24,338 nt of DNA, taken from positions 1 through 24,338 of the forward strand of contig CBFGSX010000006.1 in the NCBI GenBank assembly GCA_965651535.1, given 5' to 3'. Positions 14,331-22,062 of this stretch are shown here, piece after piece (position 1 is the first letter of the stretch; every line of letters begins with the position of its first letter). This DNA is from JAQGJA01 sp965651535 (GTDB taxonomy: Bacteria; Pseudomonadota; Alphaproteobacteria; Micavibrionales; SZUA-601). Made by a program: the position numbers and the translations under genes. Below the pieces are notes generated by a model. The model did not search any database. It was not told the origin of the DNA and saw only the letters and a list, made by a program, of their open reading frames with translations.

Positions 14331-15644
14331 ATGACGAACACCCAATTTGCCGCCGCCCAGGATCAGATCACCGCCGGAGACCTTTCCGGGGCGATGGAAA
14401 CCTTGAGCCGAATCCTCGTTTCCGACCCCAAGGACCGCAACGCCCTTTATCTGCGGGCGCATGTCGCGTTTTCTTTACAAAAAATTAAGGAAGCGACGCA
14501 GGATCTCGACGCACTGATCGCGCATTATCCCACCGATATGCAGGCCTTGGACGATCGCGGCGTTTTGTTCCAGCAAAGCGGCGATTTCGGACGCGCCGCG
14601 CAGATGCATATGCGCGCCGCCGAGATCGGGTTGAGGGAACAACGCGCCGAGGTCGAGAATTACCTCCTCAATCTGGCCATCGCGTTGACCCATTTGAAAC
14701 AGGATGACAGCGCCGCCAAGGTTTACCGCGACGTGCTGGTCATCAATCCGCAAAACACGCGTGCGCTGGTCAATCTGGGCGTGCTGCTCAGCGAAAGCGA
14801 TCCGGCCACGGCGGAAACCTGCCTCAAGCGCGCTTACGAATCGGGCGACCAGAGTTTCGAGCTGTGCATGGGCATCGGAAATATCTGCCGCCAGCAATCG
14901 CGCCTGACCGAGGCCGCACAATGGTACGACAAGGCGCTCGCGCTCGACCCGAAAAACAAACAAGCGCGTTTCATGCTGGAATTGTCGCGGGGCGAAAATC
15001 CACCCGCACCGCCACCCGAACATATCGCCAGCCTGTTCGATTCCTATGCCGCGGATTTCGAAGGCACTTTGGTTGAAAAACTGAAATACCGCGCACCCGA
15101 TTTTTTAATGAAAGCGATCGAAACCCCGCTCACAGAATTAAAGGCGGAGCATTCCGACCTGACGGCGATCGATCTGGGCGCGGGCACGGGCCTAATGGGC
15201 AAATTGCTGCGCCCGCACGTCGCACGCAGCACGGGTCTCGACCTGTCGGAAAAAATGCTGGCAAAGGCGCAACAACAGAATGTTTATGACGACATACTGT
15301 GCTGCGACATTCTCGACGGATTGCGCGGTAAAGCCGGAAAATACCATCTTGTCACCGCAGCGGACGTTTTCGTCTATGCCGGAAAACTGGACGAAATCTT
15401 TTCCGCTGTGTCTCTTGCGTTGAAACAAGGCGGCCTCTTCGCCTTTACGGCCGAAGCGATGAACGAGAACGAAACCGGGGATTATTTCCTGCGCGAGACC
15501 GGGCGCTATGCCCATGCCGAATCCTATTTGCGCCGCCTGGCCGAGAAAAACGGGTTTGCCGTGCTGTCGTTTGAAAAAAACTGGGTGCGCACAAATAAGA
15601 ACGCGCCATTGGACGGATTTATCGTGACACTAAGAAAGCTCTAG
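14331..15644 (+). CDS. TPR-repeat SAM-dependent methyltransferase
   Basis: The 437-residue protein joins two parts. Residues 1-220 are tetratricopeptide repeats, with typical helices such as LVNLGVLLSE and AAQWYDKALALDP. Residues 230-437 form a class I methyltransferase, with SAM motif I AIDLGAGTGLMG at 279-290, the acidic LDLSEKML after strand 2, and VTAADVFVYAG after strand 4. The linker block HIASLFDSYAADFEGTLVEK marks a known TPR-methyltransferase family. The substrate is not evident. Location divergent from two flagellins makes protein methylation of flagellin a reasonable but untested guess. The start ATG 14331 lacks a clear Shine-Dalgarno. It converges on the exported-protein gene at 15655. 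Confidence 0.9.
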   Translation: MTNTQFAAAQDQITAGDLSGAMETLSRILVSDPKDRNALYLRAHVAFSLQKIKEATQDLDALIAHYPTDMQALDDRGVLFQQSGDFGRAAQMHMRAAEIGLREQRAEVENYLLNLAIALTHLKQDDSAAKVYRDVLVINPQNTRALVNLGVLLSESDPATAETCLKRAYESGDQSFELCMGIGNICRQQSRLTEAAQWYDKALALDPKNKQARFMLELSRGENPPAPPPEHIASLFDSYAADFEGTLVEKLKYRAPDFLMKAIETPLTELKAEHSDLTAIDLGAGTGLMGKLLRPHVARSTGLDLSEKMLAKAQQQNVYDDILCCDILDGLRGKAGKYHLVTAADVFVYAGKLDEIFSAVSLALKQGGLFAFTAEAMNENETGDYFLRETGRYAHAESYLRRLAEKNGFAVLSFEKNWVRTNKNAPLDGFIVTLRKL

Positions 15645-15654
15645 AGAATCGGGA

Positions 15655-16854
15655 TCAATTCTCAATCACCGCCATCGCTGCCACTTTCATCTGCAGAAGT
15701 CTTAGTTGGCGATAATCCTGCGCCAGCTGCCGCGCCTTGAGCGACACTTGCAACCTGTCCATCGCGCCCTCCGTCGGAAAGCTCGACGAATGAATTTCGT
15801 TATACAGGTTGGGAGATATCATCAAATCATACTCCAAAAGGCGATCCATGGCCGCCTGACTGATAATACGATCACCGCCCGGCGTATCTGGCTTGTTGGT
15901 GAGGCCACAGGCATAAGCTTCCTCGGCAGTGATTTCCGTCGCAGGACGCTGGCAGGCTATCGTATAATCGGGCACCGAAATCACCCCGCCGATACCAAGA
16001 ATTTCCAGCATCTTGTTGACAATACCTTCGGTTGCCACGCTGGTGGTCGCGCGCCGCGAAGCCAGATCGTTCAAGATAGCCAAACGCAAATTATTGCGCG
16101 AAATATCCCTTATCTTCGACATAAAATCCGCGCTGGATACATCCATATCGCCTATGTGTGTCGTATCCACCATGATGCCGAAATAATTCTGGGCCAGCCG
16201 TACACCGTCGATAACCGTCCGGCGCTCCCATGTTCTTGGCGAAAGAAAAATATCCACTACCGTATCATTGCTTCGCAAGCCCGCCGCCTCGCGCGCCGTT
16301 CCACACTCGGCAGGCGCATTCTGCATCTCTGGAAAACAGAACATTCTCACATGCGCGTGATACATATCCGCAACACCTGTCAGAACCCCCTGCGAAAACG
16401 TACCGGTGTCGGTCGTTCCGCCATCCTGCGCGCTGGGGATGGTGCGCGAACCGTCCACGGTGCCATACCCCAAAACAGTTTGCAGATTAACCAAATTCAA
16501 TTCCTTCTTGACCTCCCGGGCGGTCATATCGCTGCTGACGTAAAGCACTAAAACGCTCTCCAACCATGGAAACAGGGAGGGAATCGCCATCCCGCGGATA
16601 CGCCTGTTTTCAAAGGCCAGGATATCGAGCTTATTGATCTCCTCAGCCAAACTTCTAAGACGATTCCGCACACGGGAGATAATAGCCTCAAAAGACTGGA
16701 TCTTTTCTTGAGATGCCATCCTGACCGTGCTCGTGATGGCACTGGCCGACAAGGCATCCGCCCGCACAACGCCAGAAGTCGGCAGCAAAAACATGAAAAC
16801 CGATACGGTCATCACAAAGGTTTTCTGGAAAGGAAAATCAGGCCACATCGTCAT
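15655..16854 (-). CDS. Exported protein of unknown function, paralogue of the upstream gene
   Basis: The 399-residue protein has a long signal peptide (hydrophobic core VMTVSVFMFLLPTSGVV, cleavage after VRA before DALSAS). The mature N-terminus (about residues 33-80: ASQEKIQSFEAIISRVRNRL and on) aligns with that of the neighbouring gene product (AVKEEIQSYEALNKGLVDGL), so the two are paralogues or share a domain. The rest is mixed, with cysteines that could form disulfides (CFPEMQNAPAECG, and the pair in CQRPATEI to YACG). There is no lipobox and no second membrane segment. The start overlaps the upstream stop as ATGA. I recognise no family. Linkage to the T4BSS genes suggests a periplasmic component or secreted substrate. 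Confidence 0.75.
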   Translation of the reverse strand: MTMWPDFPFQKTFVMTVSVFMFLLPTSGVVRADALSASAITSTVRMASQEKIQSFEAIISRVRNRLRSLAEEINKLDILAFENRRIRGMAIPSLFPWLESVLVLYVSSDMTAREVKKELNLVNLQTVLGYGTVDGSRTIPSAQDGGTTDTGTFSQGVLTGVADMYHAHVRMFCFPEMQNAPAECGTAREAAGLRSNDTVVDIFLSPRTWERRTVIDGVRLAQNYFGIMVDTTHIGDMDVSSADFMSKIRDISRNNLRLAILNDLASRRATTSVATEGIVNKMLEILGIGGVISVPDYTIACQRPATEITAEEAYACGLTNKPDTPGGDRIISQAAMDRLLEYDLMISPNLYNEIHSSSFPTEGAMDRLQVSLKARQLAQDYRQLRLLQMKVAAMAVIEN

Positions 16855-18203
16855 TTTTGTTGAATCGCCTCAAGTGCCGCCTGAATTTCAAGCCAGCGGT
16901 TTCGCTGATAATTCACTGCCGTCTGGAGCGCCGTCAGCCAAACCTCTTCGCGCCGCGCCTGCGCCGGCGTCAGGCTGCTGATATAGTTCAAATAACCCGG
17001 GGAAAGAGGCATCCGGTACATCAGGATATCCATATACTCCGCAATACTGATCGTGCTCCGAGCCTCAATTTCTTGAACACGCTGAAAAAGATAAGGGTCC
17101 GAGGCTGCATTCCCCAAACGTTCCAGCAACACGCCGGCAATTTGCTGGGCGGCCTCGGTACCCATCATACCGACACGTTCGCCGAACAGCAGTGCAAAGG
17201 GATAGGTCGCCATCATCTGCCGCGCAATGACAGCCTGCGTGTTGATATAATCCGCTTGTCTGGCAGGGTCACCCATCTCGGCTACGTTGGGCACATCGGG
17301 TGGCGGACCGACCAGAAAATGCATCGCCTGCGAGAAAGCGCCGTAATAAACCGGTGCCAGCTCGTTCGTATTCGTATGGCCTGCCGCCTGCCCAACCGGA
17401 AAAGTTTCCGGATGAAAAAACATCGCTTCGGGACGCAGCGGAAGATTGACCAGCTGGTCGCGCATCCGTGCATTCTCACCAGTCGGTGTCCGACCGAACA
17501 AGCCATCACGGCTGAGGACATTCGTATCAATCGCAGGCGCTGTTGTACCGCCTCCTCCCGACAGAACAGCCCCACACCCCAGCGTATAACGCGTCGTCTC
17601 GATCTGCACATTGGCCAACGTGCCGTTGCGTCCGCGCGGATCACAGAAAAAGCGCATGAAAATCTCGAAAATCTGGGCATTCGTGGTCAAAGACCCAAGC
17701 GTCGGATCCACAAGATATGGTGCAAGCGGCTCCATTGTATTGGAACGGACAAGATTCAACTCGTTGAGGCGGTTTTGAAGGATATCACGAACCGCTATTT
17801 CCGTACCGGCAATCCCCACTGCGGCCGCCGCCAGAGATTTTAAAAGGCGGTCATCCGGCGCAACCCCGGCATCCCGCAGACGTTGCGCATTTTCGATCAA
17901 AATCCGGTTGGCTTTAATATCCTCGACCGCACGATCCAGACCATCTACCAACCCCTTGTTAAGAGCTTCATAGGATTGGATCTCTTCTTTGACTGCCATG
18001 CTGATGGCGCCGCTGATCTGCTGGGCGGAAATCGGATCGGCTTGCGCCCTATCTGCCGCGCCAAGCCCCACACACGAAAAAATAACAAAGAACAAAAATA
18101 CCGGGCGCGAACGCAGCATCAGAAGCATGGACATGAAACAAACCCGCTTACAAACAAAGTTATCTAACATTTTAATCAAATATTTTGGGATTTGCAAGCA
18201 CAA
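16851..18203 (-). CDS. Exported protein of unknown function, divergent from the T4BSS operon
   Basis: A TTG at 18203 has AGGAG seven bases upstream and gives 450 residues. ATG 18134 would give 427 residues with a more normal signal peptide (MSMLLMLRSRPVFLFFVIFS and on, AQA|DPISAQ), so the start is open. The mature N-terminus shares a helical region with the 15655-16854 product. Gly-rich residues follow a CG at about 240, and the C-terminus is rich in helices (TALQTAVNYQRNRWLEIQAALE). An FSC in the signal core could be read as a weak lipobox, but the paralogue has none. No family is recognised. Its promoter would lie in the 77-base gap shared with the icmL gene. Confidence 0.75.
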   Translation of the reverse strand: MCLQIPKYLIKMLDNFVCKRVCFMSMLLMLRSRPVFLFFVIFSCVGLGAADRAQADPISAQQISGAISMAVKEEIQSYEALNKGLVDGLDRAVEDIKANRILIENAQRLRDAGVAPDDRLLKSLAAAAVGIAGTEIAVRDILQNRLNELNLVRSNTMEPLAPYLVDPTLGSLTTNAQIFEIFMRFFCDPRGRNGTLANVQIETTRYTLGCGAVLSGGGGTTAPAIDTNVLSRDGLFGRTPTGENARMRDQLVNLPLRPEAMFFHPETFPVGQAAGHTNTNELAPVYYGAFSQAMHFLVGPPPDVPNVAEMGDPARQADYINTQAVIARQMMATYPFALLFGERVGMMGTEAAQQIAGVLLERLGNAASDPYLFQRVQEIEARSTISIAEYMDILMYRMPLSPGYLNYISSLTPAQARREEVWLTALQTAVNYQRNRWLEIQAALEAIQQK

Positions 18204-18269
18204 TAGCGTTCTCCTCTTGCCTAAACTTATCTTAACGAATACACCCTAGGAAGGGATATCACTATTGTG
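18199..18269. promoter_or_regulatory. Divergent control region with an 8-bp inverted repeat
   Basis: CACAATAG (18199-18206) and CTATTGTG (18262-18269) are exact inverse copies, each close to the start of one of the two divergent genes. GGATT lies beyond the left arm and its complement (AATCC) beyond the right arm, though at unequal distance. A shared operator is possible. The gap also holds AGGAG for the minus-strand TTG start, but no convincing promoter hexamers. Confidence 0.3.
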
Positions 18270-18280
18270 GGAATCCGACT

Positions 18281-18943
18281 ATGGCGACATCACCCCCAGA
18301 CACAAAAAAGCCCAGCGCCGGCCGGCCGGACGGCGCGCTCGATACCGTTGTTTCGCGTAATATCTTTTACAAGGACGGCTATCGCAACCTGCAACGGCTT
18401 GCGATCCTTCAGGCGTTGGCCATCTGTATCCTGATCGGGGCGCTGGCGATTACCATCGCCGTCTCACGGCCTCAGGATCGTTTCTTTGCCACAACCGCCG
18501 ATGGGCGCCTGATCCGCATGATTCCCTTGAATCAGCCTAATATGAACGACGCCGCCATTATCTCGTGGACGGCGCGCGCCGCCTCGGATGTGATGACTTT
18601 CGGGTTCCACGATTATCAGCGACGTTTGCAAGAATCCTCCACCCATTTCACCCGCCGCGGCTGGCAGAGCTTTACCGAAGCACTGCAACGCTCGCGCATC
18701 ATGGATGGCGTTCAAAAATCGCAACAAATCGTCACGGCCGCCCCCAAAAGCGCACCCGTCATCGTTCAGCAGGGTCTGGTCGATGGCATTTACCGCTGGG
18801 TGATCGAATTGCCGCTGATCGTCACCTATCAATCGGGTACGGCACAACAAAGCAACACGCTGAACGTCCAGCTTGTTGTCGTGCGCGTTTCAACTCTCGA
18901 CAGCTCGTCGGGAGTCGGTATCCAGCAATGGGTCGCGCGCTAG
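18281..18943 (+). CDS. icmL: Type IVB secretion protein DotI/IcmL (TraM-like)
   Basis: The 220-residue protein has the DotI layout: a short cytoplasmic N-terminus, one membrane segment (about residues 39-62, LAILQALAICILIGALAITI), and a periplasmic domain (about 70-220). The motifs FFATTADGRLIRMIPLNQPN, VTAAPKSAPVI and GIYRWVIELPLIVTYQSG match the DotI/IcmL/TraM family. In Legionella, DotI forms an inner-membrane complex with DotJ and is essential for T4BSS channel activity. The start ATG 18281 is preceded by GGGAA. It is the first gene of the plus-strand cluster icmL-icmK-icmE-dotF. Confidence 0.9.
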   Translation: MATSPPDTKKPSAGRPDGALDTVVSRNIFYKDGYRNLQRLAILQALAICILIGALAITIAVSRPQDRFFATTADGRLIRMIPLNQPNMNDAAIISWTARAASDVMTFGFHDYQRRLQESSTHFTRRGWQSFTEALQRSRIMDGVQKSQQIVTAAPKSAPVIVQQGLVDGIYRWVIELPLIVTYQSGTAQQSNTLNVQLVVVRVSTLDSSSGVGIQQWVAR

Positions 18944-19028
18944 GACGGGTTGTTAACGAAAACCTTGGCGTTTGACGAATCTTATGCCATGCTTGGACAC
19001 GCCTCAATCACCTAAGGGAGCCTCTCTA

Positions 19029-20453
19029 GTGTTGCCGCTATTGCGAAACGTTTTTTTGACCGGAATCTTGGCGGCAGCCCCCCTGCAGGTGGTTGCTCAG
19101 GAAGCCGCTCCGCTATTGCCAACTCCCCCGACGGAACAGCTTCAGAACACGCCGCTCCAAGAGGCGCCACGCCTTGAGCCCATGCTTAGCCCGCGTGAGC
19201 AGGCCCTGCGCAACGAAGAAGCCGCCCGCAACGCCGCCACACAGCAAAATCAGCAACCGCAAACCCAAGAAGCTCCTCCAGCCGCGCCTCCCGGCTCGAT
19301 GGCACAGGCCATTCAGGATAATATGACGCCACAGCCGGCTCAGATGGCTTATCCCCAACAGCCCGAAATAACACAACAAGCACCGCAGCAACCCAGCCCG
19401 GTCATGCCGCAAGCGCTCCAGCCCATCACCCCGCCGCCTCAGGCTGAATCGGCTCCTACGGTGACAACGGCAACCGGATTCGGGTCGGCCGGCAGCGGTA
19501 AATCCATCCCTTCCGGCACCCAGATCATGCCCCTGACCAGCGTGGCCAATACCGGAATCGATATGCGGCTCGATCCCGATCTGGTGGGTGGATACGACCC
19601 CAATATGCCGAATATTGAAGCCCTTCCCTATGAGACCCAGCTGCGCATCCGCACCGAGCAAATCCGCGAGCAGGCGCGCCAACGGGCCTTTGAGCAAGCC
19701 AAACGATCCGTTCTGCCGCTGGAAACCTATGAAATCCGCGACGTGCTCGGTCGCCTGAAAGACACACAGGAAGCCATTCAAACCCCGGTTCGTCCGGCCC
19801 CCACCCCCGGCAACGTCATCCGCACCATTTCAACCGACCCGGCTGCAAAGCCCAAAACCATCCGTCTGGCTGCCGGAAACGTCACCACGCTGAACATTAT
19901 CGATATCACCGGCGAACCCTGGCCGATCGTCGATATCGGCTTTGGCGGCAATTTCGACGTCAAGCCGCCTGAACCGGGCGGTCACGTCATTCGCATCACG
20001 CCCTTGCGCGATTTTGCTCGCGGAAATCTGGTCGTACGTCTTCTCAAACAGACGACTCCCATTACCTTCTCGTTACAGTCCGGTGGCGAAGCTGTCGATT
20101 ATCGCTTTGATGCGCGCATTCCCGAATATGGCCCCAATGCCAAAATTCCGCTGGTCGATGAGGGTATCCAATCCATCGCCGGCGATCGGATTACCACCGC
20201 CTTCCTCGAGGGCGTCCCCCCGTCGGGCGCAGAGAAGCTTTCCGTGGATGGCGTTGACGGACATACCTCGGCCTGGCGTTTTGCCGGGGCGCTTTATGTG
20301 CGCACCCCCTTGTCCCTTTTATCCCCTGCCTGGCAGGGAAGCGCGACATCGGCGGATGGTATGAATGTTTACGTGATGGGTGAGGCCCCCGTCTTGCTGA
20401 TGTCGAACAAGGGAAATCTCGTGCGGGCGCGTCTGAGCGAGATAAAAAAATAG
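19029..20453 (+). CDS. icmK: Type IVB secretion outer-membrane core protein DotH/IcmK (TraN-like)
   Basis: I place the start at GTG 19029, with GGGAG eight bases upstream; TTG 18972 and ATG 18984 are in frame but would bury the signal peptide. The 474-residue product begins with a signal peptide (LPLLRNVFLTGILAAAPLQVVA, cleavage near AQ|EAA). A Pro/Gln-rich low-complexity region follows (about 25-150), then a helical stretch with RIRTEQIREQARQRAFEQA. The conserved C-terminal beta domain (about 260-474) includes IRLAAGNVTTLNIIDITGEP and DIGFGGNFDVKPPEPGGHVI. DotH joins DotC and DotD in the outer-membrane ring of the T4BSS core. It is longer than Legionella DotH (about 360 aa) because of the Pro/Gln-rich segment. 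Confidence 0.9.
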   Translation: MLPLLRNVFLTGILAAAPLQVVAQEAAPLLPTPPTEQLQNTPLQEAPRLEPMLSPREQALRNEEAARNAATQQNQQPQTQEAPPAAPPGSMAQAIQDNMTPQPAQMAYPQQPEITQQAPQQPSPVMPQALQPITPPPQAESAPTVTTATGFGSAGSGKSIPSGTQIMPLTSVANTGIDMRLDPDLVGGYDPNMPNIEALPYETQLRIRTEQIREQARQRAFEQAKRSVLPLETYEIRDVLGRLKDTQEAIQTPVRPAPTPGNVIRTISTDPAAKPKTIRLAAGNVTTLNIIDITGEPWPIVDIGFGGNFDVKPPEPGGHVIRITPLRDFARGNLVVRLLKQTTPITFSLQSGGEAVDYRFDARIPEYGPNAKIPLVDEGIQSIAGDRITTAFLEGVPPSGAEKLSVDGVDGHTSAWRFAGALYVRTPLSLLSPAWQGSATSADGMNVYVMGEAPVLLMSNKGNLVRARLSEIKK

Positions 20454-20465
20454 CGGAGCGAAACG

Positions 20466-22025
20466 ATGGTAGACGACAACCACAATAACGACCTGGAATC
20501 TTTCGGAGAGGAAGAGTTTCTGGCCGCTGAAAGCGACTACGAGCGCGACAATACCCCGCCGAAACAAAACCTCAAGGAAATCTGGGAACAAAATCCCTCG
20601 CTGAAGATGTTTGCGATTGTTGCCGGGATCGGCGTATTCCTGATTGCTTTCATGGTGCTGGGATCCGGTGGCAGCAGCAATAAGCCCAAGGATTCGGACC
20701 GATCGATTGTTCGCCAGACCGCCGATGTCAGCCACGTGCCGGGGACCACCGAATTGCCGCCCGCCTATGAAGAAGCGCTGCGTCAGGCCAATGAACGGTC
20801 GGCCGAAATGGCCGCCGCCACGGGGGGCAGCGCGATCCCGACCCCGATTGCGCGCCCGACGGAGCGCATTGAGGCTCCCGTCCAGACCGAAAAAGCCGAT
20901 CCGCTCGCCGAATGGCGCCGCGAGGCCGAGCAGCGCCGCCTGGAACGTGAAAAACTTGAAGAAGAACGACGTCGTCAGGCGGAAGAGCAGCGGCGGATTA
21001 CCCTGCCGGAACCGGTACGCGTTGCAGCCCCTACCCCCGTCCAGCCGCAAAATCCGCCTTTGCCGACCGGCCCGACACCCGATCAGATCCAGCAAATCGC
21101 ACAAGGCCTGCAACAGCAGATGCAAACGATTCTCGAGACCCAGATCCCCAAGGAATCCGTCGTCGTCAGCATGAACATTCAGCCCGGCTACAAGATGGAA
21201 AAATATTTCCCGCCCGAGCCCCCTCCCCCCGGCGCGACACCCGTGTCGGCGAACAACCCCATGGGAGGTATGGGAGCTAACAAACCGACCTTGCCGCTTA
21301 TCCCAGCCGGATCGATCGCCTATGCCCAGATCATTACCGAGGCCAATTCCGACGTGCCCGGGCCTGTTCTTGCCGAAGTCGCCTCCGGCCCGTTGGCCGG
21401 CGGCCGAGCCATCGGAAGCTTTCAGGTTGCCGAAAAACATCTTGTCGTGCAGTTCAACCGTATCGTCAAAGACGGCATCGAATATCCGGTTCAGGCTTAT
21501 GCGCTTGATCCGGGAACCACGCTTCCAGGCGTTGTTTCCGATGTGAACAACCACTATTTCACGCGCGTCTTCCTGCCCGCGGCGGCCAAGTTCATTTCGG
21601 GATTTGCCGAGGCCGCTACACAAAAAGACACGCAAGTCGTCGTCAGCAACGGCACGGTTGTTTCCGAGAGCAGCAACGAGCTCGACACCGAGGAGCAATT
21701 ACTGAAGGGCGCGAAAGAAGCCGGGCAGAAATTGTCGCAAATTGTCGACGAAGGCGCCAGAAGACCCCGCACCATTCGTATTTTTGCTGGCACGCGTGTC
21801 GGGATTTTATTCCTCAACAGCGTCGCCGACCCCAACGCGGCGACCCACCCGCAAATGCCGCAAAGCGTCTTCAACCCCGGAGGACAACAGGCCGCGTTCG
21901 GCGGGGGACAATTCACGTTCGGCGGCGGGCCGACTACCGGACAAAGCGGCAACCCGGGCTATGTTGCCGCCCCCGGCGCAAGACCTTATCCCATGATCAC
22001 CGAGGCGACGCGCCCGGTTCGCTAA
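20466..22025 (+). CDS. icmE: Type IVB secretion channel protein DotG/IcmE (VirB10/TrbI-like C-terminus)
   Basis: The start ATG 20466 has GGAG nine bases upstream and follows the icmK stop by 12 bases. The 519-residue product has an acidic cytoplasmic N-terminus, one membrane helix (about 47-65), a Glu/Arg-rich coiled stretch near 150-180 (EQRRLEREKLEEERRRQAEE), a Pro/Gln linker, and the VirB10-like C-terminal domain (about 280-455). The domain contains AGSIAYAQIITEANSDVPGP and AGTRVGILFL near its end. DotG spans both membranes and lines the channel. Legionella DotG is about 1,050 aa because of a long pentapeptide-repeat region. That region is absent here, as in conjugative TraO-type proteins. 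A Gly/Gln/Phe-rich tail follows the domain. Confidence 0.92.
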   Translation: MVDDNHNNDLESFGEEEFLAAESDYERDNTPPKQNLKEIWEQNPSLKMFAIVAGIGVFLIAFMVLGSGGSSNKPKDSDRSIVRQTADVSHVPGTTELPPAYEEALRQANERSAEMAAATGGSAIPTPIARPTERIEAPVQTEKADPLAEWRREAEQRRLEREKLEEERRRQAEEQRRITLPEPVRVAAPTPVQPQNPPLPTGPTPDQIQQIAQGLQQQMQTILETQIPKESVVVSMNIQPGYKMEKYFPPEPPPPGATPVSANNPMGGMGANKPTLPLIPAGSIAYAQIITEANSDVPGPVLAEVASGPLAGGRAIGSFQVAEKHLVVQFNRIVKDGIEYPVQAYALDPGTTLPGVVSDVNNHYFTRVFLPAAAKFISGFAEAATQKDTQVVVSNGTVVSESSNELDTEEQLLKGAKEAGQKLSQIVDEGARRPRTIRIFAGTRVGILFLNSVADPNAATHPQMPQSVFNPGGQQAAFGGGQFTFGGGPTTGQSGNPGYVAAPGARPYPMITEATRPVR

Positions 22026-22062
22026 CACCTCTCATCCGCCTTAACACCCAGGAGAAAACTTT

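Noticed and set aside
16857..17843. Plus-strand 328-codon ORF opposite the exported protein gene
   Set aside because: The minus strand has a signal peptide, a Shine-Dalgarno and a paralogue next door; the plus frame is basic and featureless.
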